A program made the position numbers and the translations under genes. 64,000 bases of DNA, from the NCBI GenBank assembly GCA_049724395.1, contig JAUGWO010000167.1:1-64000 (forward strand). Reading direction: 5' to 3'. The notes below the pieces were generated by a model. It was not told the origin of the DNA and did no database searches. It worked only from the letters and a program-made list of their open reading frames with translations. Origin of the DNA: Spongospora subterranea f. sp. subterranea (taxonomy: Eukaryota; Endomyxa: Phytomyxea; Phytomyxea; Plasmodiophorida). Every line of letters starts with the position of its first letter. Position 1 is the first letter of the stretch. Of the stretch, positions 34,473-45,256 are shown piece after piece.

Positions 34473-34960
34473 TGGAGAAATGGCGAAATGGCGCAAAAGT
34501 AGCGCCGTTCGCCAAGTGGCAACGATGAGTTCTGAGTCAACGATAAGACGAACCGCTCATGGTGTCGCCGTGTCGTCATTGAATGAGACGAACGGCTCTA
34601 GGTGTCGTATAAGAAGGATCGAAGATATGTTCCTTAAGTTCTCTTCAAATTCAGATACCCGATTGTCCCCTTCAATCTATTCAACTTTCCTGCTCCTTCA
34701 TATGTCAACTCTCGTCTTGTGAATCCCCATCGCCATCAACGTATCATCTGATCGTCAATGTTCCCAATCAAATATTCCCTTCATCAGCGTTGCCTTCGGA
34801 ACCGGACACCAATCTGATGTGATGATCTGGGTGCCCCATCTCCTATATCTCTCCTTGTTCACCGGTTTCCGTCGATAAAAGCTTCGACAGGATCTCAACA
34901 GCAATTTTTCGCGCTGCTGCGGGTGGTAGAGGCGTTTTAATGATCTAGGGTGTTCCTCTA
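34070..34960. repeat. near-identical segment shared with 27120-27990
   Basis: The 5' part of copy F and about 490 bp of upstream DNA match the corresponding part of copy E almost base for base, including TTCAAATTCAGATACCCGAT and TCAATCTATTCAACTTTCCT. Similarity ends near the GATCTAG at about 34945. It marks the most recent duplication in the array. Confidence 0.85.
34548..34612 (-). promoter_or_regulatory. upstream tandem motif of copy F (two units)
   Basis: Two units of the GACGAACGGCTC...AGGTGTCG motif, 76-140 bp upstream of the copy F start codon. Confidence 0.5.
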
Positions 34961-35059
34961 TCAATTGTTGAGACGGTAGTGATCTGTGAATATGCCCTAT
35001 AAACGCATTAAGTATTCCACAATGGTCCAGTATTAGTGTTCTACTGTGGATATCGTATA

Positions 35060-36660
35060 TTTATGAAGCATCTTTGAATATGAACAATAGCAATGTAAAT
35101 GTTGACGACATTACACAATGGAAACATGGCACTTCTAAAAAAGAGGTCGCTGATAAACAACAAGAAAGCAGCAGCGAACTATATAAATGGTGCAAGGACA
35201 ACAAAATTAAATTACAATGGATGAAGACTTTTCTCCTGTTTAATAAACACGCAGATTCAGACAAAATAGTGGTTGATGGAAATGGCAAAATCCATAGAGC
35301 GACAACAATGAAATACCTTGGGGCTAATCTCTTGACAAATCCAGCTTGCAACAAATCACCAATTCTGAATGACATGACAGAATCGGCAACCGACATTTGA
35401 CGACGCTTGCAAGTTTTTAAAGCACCACGTTCAGACCAATTCTAATAGCATATAATGATAACATGAGAACCCATTTACAGGATCTTAAAAAAATGTATCG
35501 ACACCAAAGCGCAACCACAATGACAGTTTAGCCGCGCGCGTCAAAGGATCACAACAGGGACAGGACTACACCAAATGAGACCAAATGTCTCCACTTGGCG
35601 AAGTCTGGAAATCTCTCAGAGAGAGAGTCCCGAATGGATACAAAACCATTCATGTAAAGGTAGATATTGCAGCAAACATTCTAGAAGCTCTTTATACAGT
35701 AAATTACCACAAATCCACTCGAAAGGAGGCAATTGCAAAGCACGAAAAAATCGAACTTCTTCCTCGTGACCCGGATGTAGAAATATGGACTGATGGCAGT
35801 TGAACCAACGGGAAAAAGGGGGTACTGCTGCCCTCATTTGCTATAAAAACACCAATGTGAAGCGGGAAATCACAATCAGGAGAAGTCGCAAATCAAACTG
35901 GGTCGCAAAATCACCTCGAGTTACGAAGTCGAGATAATTGCATTACATGCTGGTCTGGAACTGGCCATAGAGAAGAAACTCACAAACAGAACGATCCACA
36001 TAATGACAAACTCGGCAGACTCTGCTCGACTGTTAGCGATATTATCCCGTCGCAATCAGATTCACATTCACTACATTCCACGTCATGTCCACCAAACAAG
36101 TGACACATCTGACAATGACAACTCAACAGCAATACGACGAAGCAATGAAATTGATCAACTAGCAAAGGAATACGGCGAATATTGGGACCAAAATAGAGCA
36201 TGGACCATTTCTGTAATCCTTCAAACTTTAACTAAAGAAATACGATAGAGTTCTCTTAAAACAGTACCTGAAAGCGAACATCAAATGCAGTCCTCCCAAA
36301 CGACCCAGATAGAGACCCGTTTCGCAAACTACCACGTGAATCGACGCCACACATGCTGTAATTAACAGAGCACGAACTGGACATAGCAGATGCAGACAAC
36401 ACCTCAACAACATTGGAATGGAAGACACGACCAAGTGCAGACACTGCGAACAAACATCCCGAAACAATCGAACACCACGTAATACATTTGCGAAATATTC
36501 AAGAGCCGACTTAAGAAATGCAGACGACTCAACAAGACGCTCCCGATAACTACGTTCAACACACCAATTTGGAGCTATGAAAAGGCAATAACAAACATTT
36601 TGCGCAAAGCTGAAAAATCAGACTGGTTCATCTACAGTAGATAACTACGATCTTACCACA
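35060..36660 (+). mobile_element. LINE retrotransposon, 5'-truncated, with RNase H
   Basis: The first frame (35074-35400) is the C-terminal part of a LINE reverse transcriptase, with KIKLQWMKTFLLF and TMKYLGANLL. The next segments hold an RNase H domain: EIWTDGS (about 35782-35802), a Glu region near 35925-35960, IHIMTNSADSARLLA (35996-36040) and HIHYIPRHV (36063-36090). A Cys-His zinc-knuckle-like stretch lies near 36440-36480. The frame changes several times, and the endonuclease, ORF1 and most of the reverse transcriptase are missing, so the copy is dead and 5'-truncated. RNase H suggests an I- or Tad-like clade. It lies between copies F and G. The interval 36660-36900 is probably its 3' tail or spacer. 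Confidence 0.75.
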
Positions 36661-36904
36661 TGGCCTTTAATGAATGTGGGAGAGTGACCTGCCTGGCAGT
36701 GAACTCGATAACTCTGGATAGGCAATGCAATCGGGTGGGGCAGATCCCATTCGGTGGGGCTGGTCTAATAGGCTCTTTCAGTGGATACTCAAACTACTTG
36801 TAGCGGCCAGGGGGAAGTAGGGAAACACCTGGTAGTACACAGGAATACCCGACCAATAAGAACCAGCGAACATCTGTATACCATACCATACAACATCAAG
36901 TGTA

Positions 36905-37560
36905 TTTGACCTGATCTAGTTTGTTGAGTCGTTAGAGGGTCAACTCTAATCTAATCTTGTGATGACCGCGAATCGTATCGACAGATATCAGATCTCTTTG
37001 TTCCAGCTCCAGGACAGCATTTGCGACTTAATTTCATTTAGATACTGATTCTCCCCATCTCCGAACAATTCCGACATGTTCCAGCGCAGTGACGATATAA
37101 ACAATTGCAGACAGGACGAACGTATTTGCTAATAAAAGAGGATAAATACAGATTGACCGGTCACGTTGACTGTGCCTTCGCAATCACGAACTGTTCACAC
37201 TCTTCGAGAGTCTTGGTAAACGATTGGAGGAGGTCTCGGGTTAATTTACGGCGAAGAATCAATCTTGCTGGAATATCAAATTGACTTTGCTTCGATTCGC
37301 AAGGATGGATCTTCGAGCCATGACATTTCATTGTACTGAATCGCGAATGTCGGAATTGATGGCCCCATTTTCCAATCCATTAATTTATATCTTGGCCACA
37401 GTGATGAACCCAGCACCCCCAAATGGAATTCGCAGACCGGTAATAAAAACTTTGAAAACGACGTCGACCCCTAAAAGGCCACCTGATCGATATTCTCCAT
37501 GAATTCCACTAAGCAGATTGAGTCTTCAAATCGAGTCTTTTGACTTAAAGAACAGTACCA
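36905..37560 (-). pseudogene. secreted Cys/Trp-Gly repeat protein, copy G (3' fragment)
   Basis: Only the last exon (R2 and R3) and the stop region remain. The nucleotide sequence clearly matches copies D-F, including the segments encoding GCWVHHC-type and RRWGES-type cores, but the frame is interrupted in several places. The 5' two-thirds of the gene are missing; 37560-38340 holds unrelated sequence with nothing I can assign. A 340-bp block upstream (38352-38690) matches the DNA upstream of copy E, so G seems to be an old member left in its ancestral setting next to Mis12. Confidence 0.75.
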
Positions 37561-38351
37561 AAATAGCAAAAAAACAGCACAATCGCTGTCGGCGGTTTGG
37601 GCTCCATGCGTTCGGACAGTTGATTTCCTCGCTGTGCTTCGCGCACGGGATGGTGTCACATGTCGACAGATTCCTCGTTCAATCAAAGTGCATTTGACCT
37701 GAAGTTGAGAATGAATGAACGCGTCCCCTCAGGATTTAAAAGGAATCAACTGCAGAGGTGTTCGTCGCGTCCTATCGCAACGACCGTCAATCCGCTAAAA
37801 ATTCGAACGACTGCGGCTAAGGCTTGACCCGAATGCACCTTGATGCCAAATGCAATGGCACATCAATCCTTCCTGTATCATCAAAGATAGTTTTTCTTGC
37901 CAATGTCCATAGACCGATTGTCGCGACGATATCGACAGAAATCGGCAGCGCATGACAGGTTTGTCCCATGGGCAGTAATGAATGATCCTCAACACCGCTC
38001 AGGTTCCCCCGACCCGATCACGTTCACCACATTTGTGGAGCGTGCTTGGGGGGTGATCCTCCTGTCTCCAATTAGACCGAAAGAACTGATCGTAGACTCT
38101 CCACATCATTCGCTTTCGTGAGGACAACGCACATATATATGTCATCAGCGCCGTGTCCATGGCGCAAGTAACGATGACTGTGAATTGTTTCCAAACTTCG
38201 TCGCCACTTCGGCTCGTTGCGAAGTCGACTCAAACTTGTTAACCCCATAGCAATTGTTGAGCGGTCGTTTGCCGAATGGTGGCTTTGGGGACTCCAGAGA
38301 TCGAGGTGGATACTATAAAGCTGACATCACATTGAACGTCGGGTGGTTGGC

Positions 38352-38690
38352 ACCGTCATTGCGTCTCTCAAATTCATCTTCGTCAGGAGTAACTAGTGGA
38401 CGGTTTACCATCTCGGGCCAATGGCCCTATTACCTTGGTGCGATGCCAATGGCGAAAGATCGTCATAATTAGCGAAAAACCAGAGCAGCAACAACCTTTA
38501 CGTAACGGCATCTGTATCGCCTCTTGAAGAGTCGCCATTGCCAAAAAACCATGGCCAGTTACTTCCAATGTTAGGCATCATTATAAACGCGTACTTCACA
38601 ATCATTTCCCATCCAAAGTGCATGATCATCTCCTGCAACGAGCGAAATTCTTTTCGCGAATATTTATTGACAGTATGCAGCAAATTCATT
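38352..38690. repeat. 340-bp segment duplicated at 28040-28390
   Basis: See the partner block. It lies 60 bp past the 3' end of the Mis12 gene. On the minus strand a 72-codon frame (38716-38498) spans it, but the same frame is not kept in the partner, which argues against coding. Confidence 0.8.
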
Positions 38691-38747
38691 GACGTTTTGG
38701 AGAGAGAAGTGGCCATTGGGAAACCGAAAGCTGTCTATGCAAATACT

Positions 38748-39614
38748 TCAATTCACGGATGTAATAACCACAGACAGAGCCCAACCTCTTGGCGAAAAAA
38801 TCCGTTTAGGATCTCCAACCTCGGACGAAAGTTTCTCAACCTGAGCAGCGTGTGTTCTGACTTCTTGATCAACTTTAAGGCAAGCAGCTTGCAGGGTGGG
38901 CAGCTGTTCAGAGAAGGCTTCGACATCGGACATCATTTGGTCCAGACCGGAATATTGATTGTCCAAATACGAGAGTTTGGATTTGAGCATTCGATTGGCG
39001 ACATCGGCGAACCTAATCTGCTTCCGCAGCGACATGTGTTCCTGGTCAAGCTCCTGTTCCTCTTGCGAAAGTTGTTGCAGCGCTGTTGTTCCGTTGGGTT
39101 CTTCCACCTTTTCCTATAAATGTGATATTGAATAAAAAACCGATGGTACATCATCTGATTACCTGGAATGGTGAATTGATCAGATCTTCTGGTAAACTCA
39201 AAATATTGCCTGACGAAAACGGTGTGTCAACGTTATTTCTTCACCACGAAAATAAGGGACGTGTTTTTTGGTCTGTTACCCATTGCATAGAGCTCCATCT
39301 TGTCGAAATTGACATCAAGAGCTTTGACGATCTTGGAATGAATAGCTTCAGCTACATCGGTAATTAACGGTGCATTAGGTTCTGGAAGTGACTGATTCAT
39401 CGTCATTTCAAACGCATCGATGCCGTCACTGACGAACAATAAAGTGATTAACAAACTGTTGTCGGAAAATATCGCAGAAACAGCAGCTGAACCCAAGAAC
39501 CAAAACAAAAAAGCAATACCATAAATAGGCGTGAGCGCAATTGAAGACATCATCCATGATGGCGGCCGGATGCACACGAAGAAGTGCATTTGAAGCTTCT
39601 AATCTGGCCTGCAT
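38748..39614 (-). CDS. MIS12: Mis12/Mtw1-type kinetochore protein
   Basis: Subunit of the Mis12 (MIND) complex, which bridges centromeric chromatin and the Ndc80 microtubule-binding complex in the nucleus. Four exons read cleanly: 39614-39520, 39428-39280, 39209-39163 and 39113-38748, summing to 657 bp (218 residues), close to the usual size of about 205. Family landmarks: HPAAIMDDVFN early on, then DGIDAFEM, NFDKMELYAMGNILSLPEDL near residues 70-90 (human has ELYALRNILTVPEDL), followed by a long coiled coil rich in Leu, Gln and Glu. All introns are GT-AG, 46-91 bp. The start at 39614 is chosen because the family begins just before the HPxxxxDD motif; a 5' non-coding intron is possible. Lies in tandem with HDDC2, 290 bp apart. 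Confidence 0.85.
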
Positions 39615-39904
39615 GGACTCGCGTACTTGATGAACGCGCCTGCCCTTGGCAATTGGCAAAAACGGGACTGTCTGTTGGTCTCTACCAAGTCCAGTCCTGG
39701 TAGGGAATATCAGGGTGTCATCGTGCGCTCTCAGGCAAACACTGTATATAACTGTGTACACAGCCAAACTCTACAGTGGATTCGAATAAACCCTGATGAC
39801 GCTGAGGTTGGGACTGTGCGTCAAATATAAGCACCTGCCGGCCATGAAAATACACCCGGAATTTCCGGTTTTTTCATGTTGTTTTATTATGTAAAGGCCT
39901 CATC

Positions 39905-40694
39905 TTATTTGTTTGTGTTTTGGTTTTCACCTCGAATCTCGTAAATGCGCTCGGCGATTGCGTTTGTCGATGGGAGCACGAATTTGCCCTTGGTCGACAG
40001 GAAAAAGTCGTTCAAATTCATCTGCTGATCCCTTTCATATTCGAAAGCCTATTTGTCGGTGAATTACGGAATCGAGATTGGGCACGTATAAAGCAGCTAG
40101 GATACCTGAATTACCATCTCGAGCTTATCGATATCCTTAACAAGTACGGCTTCTGTTGTCTTTCCTTCAGAATATCTGTGTGATCGTTTAGTCGAAACAC
40201 GTAAAACAACAAGAGAACAACTGACTCTTTCCATAGCTCCAGCATCTGCGCACCGCATTGCCCTAACGGTTCCGTAATTTTTTCCATTGCTGCAAGCTCC
40301 ATGTTATATTTATCTTCGTTGCTGACGCCGTCAAAAGGGGTGATATCACCAACAATCGCTTCAGCAAGATCATGGACGATACTCATTTTCACACACTAAA
40401 CGCGAATAATGTGATTCAATATTTTGGTGATATTTCTCGGGCAAGTCGGTGGACCTTGTCCGAATTGATTTTGGAGCCATGGTCCGACCCCAACACCATC
40501 GACAGCATTCCCATTCGGTACATATGGTCTGAGATGGACTCTGGAAGGTGTACCCGCTTCCTGACCCATCCCGCTCTCTTGGTCGTCTTCAGCCGACCGC
40601 AGATCAGCATGAAGTCCAACACAGTATGAGCGGCGAGTTTTGCAGACATCCCGCTGGTGGTTCTACGTGAGAGGACGTTAGAAGGATCTGCCAA
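39905..40694 (-). CDS. HDDC2: HD-domain 5'-deoxynucleotidase, HDDC2 type
   Basis: Metal-dependent phosphohydrolase that removes phosphate from deoxyribonucleoside 5'-monophosphates, probably cytosolic. Four exons, 40694-40455, 40395-40226, 40175-40106 and 40048-39905, total 624 bp (207 residues; human HDDC2 has 204). Landmarks: PESISDHMYRM (first metal-binding His), KMSIVHDLAEAIVGDITPFD (the HD motif and following Glu), an ELWKEY region, LVKDIDKLEMVIQAFEYE (distal Asp) and a C-terminal NDFFLSTKGKF. All introns are GT-AG, about 50-60 bp. The start at 40694 gives a short Ser-rich leader before the conserved FMLICGRLK. Between it and the allantoicase gene (40695-41181) no other gene is seen; this is presumably its promoter region. 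Confidence 0.9.
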
Positions 40695-41181
40695 TGAGGT
40701 CGCTGCCGAGTGCCGACTGCGGTGTTTGCCGGCACGATTCGACTCGATTCACTCAAGTCGGACGCTGAAAACAGTGACATGAACCCAAAAGATCGAGAAA
40801 GTCAGAGTTGCAAGGGTTTTAACAATTCTTAGCTTTCTGCGTTTGGCAAGTGTTGTAGCGAACGAAGTTCACATTTGCTGACAAGTGTCAATGGCGATTC
40901 TTATTCAAGTACATGAATGATGATGGAAATATACGTACGTAGTATTGTTTCCTCCTGATCTTCTGCACCGATTTTGAATGGATTTTAGGCTACGCCTGCT
41001 TCTAAACTGAATCGAGAATCAATGGTGATGAAAAGTCGTTCTCCACTTTCAGTCTCAAACATCGTACACGTCGCGACGCTACAAAGCAATATTTTGCAGG
41101 AGCGAAATATAATCAAATCACAGATCTAAGAGTTCTTAGTAAGTGATTGTTATTATATTCCAGTGACGACACTGCATCTGT

Positions 41182-42583
41182 TCAAGAATTGGTTGAATAT
41201 CCAGAGCAATACACTCGAAGCCTCGAAACGCCACCGTCGGGTATACAAATTAACTTGATGTGGGTAATCGGAGTAGCTATTCTTTGAGGAACCATCTCAT
41301 CCAACAAAACAACCATACGATGGTGAGCGCGGCCTAAATTGTCAATGGATTCAACATGGATGGATAACTTTGTATTATTGGAGATCGCACCTGCCCGCGT
41401 TTCGACTAATGTATCCCATTTAAGTTCGTGAAGAGCTGACGACTTATCACACAATGCTGCGTCGATCCGGAACTGGTGAGGAAAATTTCCCCGAAAATGG
41501 GATGTATCGATCTCAATTGCATGAATCACTCCCTGGCAGCCTGGACAAACACCAAATTCATAAGAGTAATGGCAAAATCATCACACCAACCTAGTTTTAC
41601 GATCACTGACTCGTGATGAATCAAATTTCTTGATCGCTTGGTCTCCCAACCACCTCCCATGTTTGCTGCCCGCCCGGGCAATAACAGGTTGGCCGCGGTC
41701 GAATAGAAACTATTACTGGACCACAATATCTGTCCTCCAAACTTGACGGAGGCAAGATCAATAGGGATATTGAGTGCTTGGAAGTGTTCCCAGTTGGGCG
41801 AAGCTCTACCATATACCCGAAGGCGAGAAACACCTCCATCTGGAAATATGCTTAATTTCACATGGGTAAACCGGCGACGATGATGCAGGCTGTTGAGAGA
41901 CTCGCCATCGACAACGTCGAAGATGTTATGCCCGCGATCAGCCACCCCGGATACTAAAGCGGACCGGGGGACAATTGGAAACCATCGGACGGTTTCCTGC
42001 AGGTCGATCCACGACATTTCCTCGGGCGCCGTCGCGGCTTCAACCACTAGGTCCCATCAAAACTTAAGTAAGCAGCTTTCCTCGAGTAAATACATCTTAC
42101 TAGCAGATTCCGGATAATTTCCTGTAAACCACAGAGTATCTACATCAACCTCTACCAATTGAAATTAGCGTTGGACGCGTCATCGCAAAAACAAATCAAC
42201 GTACTGGAAATGATGCCAGGGATCCCTAAGCGGATAATGCAGAAATCGTGACCATTGCGCTGGTTATCCAGAGATCTAAGTACCATTGTCGAAAAAAGTA
42301 ATCAAAATACCGACCACAATCGATTACCCATGTCTAGCAGTTTCCCAGCCATCCATAACTTTCCCTGTCATACAGAATGCTTCTGAATCGAATACTGCTC
42401 GTCCGGGACGTAAAAGATGGACTGCTTCTGCGAAAAATTCTGCAATATTCGTCAGGTGAACGTTTAGGTTAAAACAGTCAGGTGTTGCAGACCGTTATTC
42501 GCATATAAAACATTGCCGCCAACGTCATGACAGGCAAGATCAACTAATGCGCCTGAGTCGTCGACAGGACCAGACGAACTCAT
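41182..42583 (-). CDS. allantoicase
   Basis: Hydrolyses allantoate to ureidoglycolate and urea in purine degradation; its presence implies the organism can use ureides as nitrogen. Six exons: 42583-42493, 42439-42328, 42275-42205, 42151-42101, 42046-41591 and 41540-41182, total 1140 bp (379 residues, normal for the family). Both allantoicase repeats are visible: DLACHDVGGNVLYANN, MDGWETARHG, IIRLGIPG and VDVDTLWFTGNYP in the first, FTHVKLSIFPDGGVSRLRVY ending it, then GRAANMGGGWETKRSR and AIEIDTSHFRGNFP in the second, with a final IPDGGVSRLRVY. All introns are GT-AG, 48-59 bp. Its position with other conserved minus-strand genes may be coincidental. Confidence 0.95.
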
Positions 42584-43115
42584 CACGATAAAGTTTCGCT
42601 TTTCTGGGGGTCGGACCCGTCCAACAGCACCCGTTCTAACTATTCTGGTGCAAGGCGAAGGAGGTCAAGGAGCACATGTAATTAATAAGTAGAGTAATTG
42701 TTTGAACGGCGTGCTTTACAGAGCGCCGGATTATTATTTGACACAACAGGCACGACGTATGGGACTTGGGATAATATTATTCGACTCGAGTGTAGTTCTG
42801 TACGTTTATGAAGTTTATTTTTTCAAATCTAAGATCATTACCAAAACGTTCACGGTAGCGAAAACCATCAAAATGAAGATATGACATTCCTGATTATGAG
42901 GGCGGGCTGCAGCAGCGTCCATGGCCAACTTTAATCACAGCATTATCCTTTCAGGTTTGTTGATTCAGTCTTGGTACTGTACTAACCCAAACAGCACCGT
43001 TACGCTTGCCGATTTCTATGTGGGTTGATGAACGCGGACATGGACAAAGAGCTGTTGGCACATTGGCGTTGGGTTTGATTTGCGACGCTCAAATACGGTA
43101 GCCTAGTACCGCACC

Positions 43116-43123
43116 TATAAAAG
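43116..43123 (+). promoter_or_regulatory. TATA-like box
   Basis: TATAAAAG lies 71-78 bp upstream of the candidate start codon at 43194, divergent from the allantoicase gene. The interval 42584-43115 holds no recognisable gene and may be a shared promoter region. Confidence 0.35.
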
Positions 43124-43193
43124 CTTATATAGCCCTTTGAACCTTCTGTGCAGTGGGGAGTTTCTCGTCTCGGCCAGCCCCAAAATCAACATC

Positions 43194-43415
43194 ATGATAC
43201 CAATATGGGTTGGCATCTTGATTTGGTCTTTGAACCCCATAAGATCCTGTTCTGCAGAGAAATGGGCTCAAGTACTGGCGAAGTCAAGGGCAGTCAACGC
43301 CTAAATGGACTCAACTGCAAATTGGCGGTTTATCTTTACAGTGCCCGCACTGTACCGAGATGTTTCAAAAGGTGCGGCCAGTCGGTGAAGTCACTGCTCA
43401 CCACTGCATGACAAA
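43194..43415 (+). CDS. possible small secreted protein with CPHC...HHC motif
   Basis: A start at 43194, downstream of a TATA-like box, opens MIPIWVGILIWSLNPIRSCS, which looks like a signal peptide. A GT-AG intron (43272-43341) would join it in frame to an exon reading CPHCTEMFQKVRPVGEVTAH followed by HC, a possible zinc-binding Cys2His2/HisCys cluster. The donor at about 43415 (GTAGGT) is good, but I could not fix the following exon, so the 3' end is open. I know no matching family. Moderate chance that this is fortuitous. The next kilobase (43420-44440) contains several 60-75-codon minus-strand frames without recognisable domains. Confidence 0.3.
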
Positions 43416-45039
43416 GTAGGTACGTACTGTAGTGCGTTTAGGTCTAAATTTAGTGTGTGCGACCTCGTTCTCCTACCGGATACCGTATCATGACTGCATC
43501 TTGAACAGGCGATAATAATTCACTTCATTACCAGGGACCTTTGCTTCATGGTGTTGGGAGTGTCGTTTGTGGATCTCTTCCAGAATTAGATCTCACCGGA
43601 GGTTTATAGGGCGACGACTATACGACGCTGCTCTTGACGTTTCCGACCGCAAGCAAATTTGAAGCGCTACCACCATGATTGATCGGCGCTCGAAGTTAAC
43701 AACATTGGCACCGTTGGCGGGTTGAAAGTGCTAACAAAAGTGACGGGCTCCCAGTTGTTTCAATATCGCTTGCTACCCTAGCGTCGTTGCCTAACAATCC
43801 GGAACTCGTCACTGTCACAGATCCGTTTCCATGTGTTGACGATCAACTCGGACAACAGCTTTATTAGAAGTACTGAGAACGATTTACCCGTCGACTCATT
43901 GGTTTTCGGTGCTTGTCTGTGATAATCAACCAGAGTTCTATCTGTCGCCCGTCGCGAATGGAAAAGCATGGTAAAGGCGCAGAATCAGCAGTTCCAACCA
44001 GTCACTTTCTGTGGAATTTCTATTCGCCACGAGAATTTTTTTTCAACGAAACTTTCTGAAGCAAGCAAGCCAACTATCTCGTGGCCACTGATTCTCAGAG
44101 GCTTGTAGCATTCCACTGAAATCTTGACCTGACACAAAAGACGGTTCGAGAAATCGCAATCCTTGAGTCGTGGCCGTAGTGACGATACCAAGTGGTTTAA
44201 GGATCCATTTTCAACGCCAACTCAACGTATTCTCTAAGTCGCACGGTTGATTAAGGCAAATGAGAATACGCTTACTTCCGGTTTCGATAGTCTCGCTCTT
44301 CATAGAATTTACCTTGCACAAAATCACCTCTTCGTTTCCTCGATGCAACACGGTCATTTTCCATTGAATGGTCAGGAAATGAATAACGCGGATATCAGAC
44401 AATTGTTGATGTAAGAATAGACTGAGGAAGGTCATCTATCAATATAGTTTTGGAATTCGGGTTACGAACCCAAAACACAAGCGTGTTTGAAGACTGTTTA
44501 TTTGATGGCATGCATGTTCAAAAAAGCGAAGCGGAACAACAGAGTGGCAGCAATTCTGCCATCCACCGATTTGGCCTTGGCCCAGGATCATGTGCATCAA
44601 AGCCAATCAAGCCCTGCAAAACTGGTTTTTTCACCAGAAACCTACTCCTCGAAGCAAATTGGGAAGGAGCACCGAACCCCAGACAGATGGTGGGGGTCGA
44701 CCAGGATACCCAGACAGCCGAATTCGATGTAGTCCAACAAGATTGCTGTTGATGTACCCCGAGCCAGTTGTGCAAAGGAGATGTTGAAGCGACTGATTGT
44801 AATCGAATTAGAAGTATCGCAAAGCTTTGTTAAATCATCCATCGAACGGGTAACCTCACCGATCAACTGCCGGTTATTGGGGGGCATTCGGGCACCTATG
44901 CACCAATGGATTAGGGAGAAGTTGTTCGCGGCAGGCCTGTCAACCGAAAATTGATTTGAAATGAATGGGTAGCGATTAGGGTCTCCACGGTACCACCTGG
45001 ATTCGTCATAACTGACAGGCCTATACATGTGGTTGTGCA

Positions 45040-45256
45040 TCGACGTCGTGAACTTGTAAAGTGGTCTTAGTGTTTTGCAAATCATTGGCCACATAACAGA
45101 TTGCATAGCTTCAGAAAGCTTGATCGAATTAAAGCTTCGTGGATCCCCGCAGAAGGTGGCGATTGACTGCTGCTGGCTTGCAGTTCGCCGCTTGCACAAC
45201 ACTAAGACCAGGATTTGCAGGTACGATCTCACGACGTCGATGCAACACCACAAGTG
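45040..45256. repeat. inverted repeat inside the retroelement fossil
   Basis: About 45040-45093 recurs inverted at 45187-45256, sharing CACGACGTCGATGC and AACACTAAGACCA, with a loop of about 95 bp. Confidence 0.8.

Noticed and set aside
4027-37560. The seven-copy family as a transposable element
   Set aside because: Copies are dispersed, inverted and transposon-flanked, but they have a signal peptide, several introns and their own polyadenylation signals, and no transposase, integrase or reverse-transcriptase motif or consistent terminal repeats with target duplications. Segmental duplication explains them better.
38498-38716. Minus-strand 72-codon frame next to Mis12 as a conserved exon
   Set aside because: Its duplicated partner at 28.0-28.4 kb does not keep the frame, so conservation is at DNA level by duplication only.
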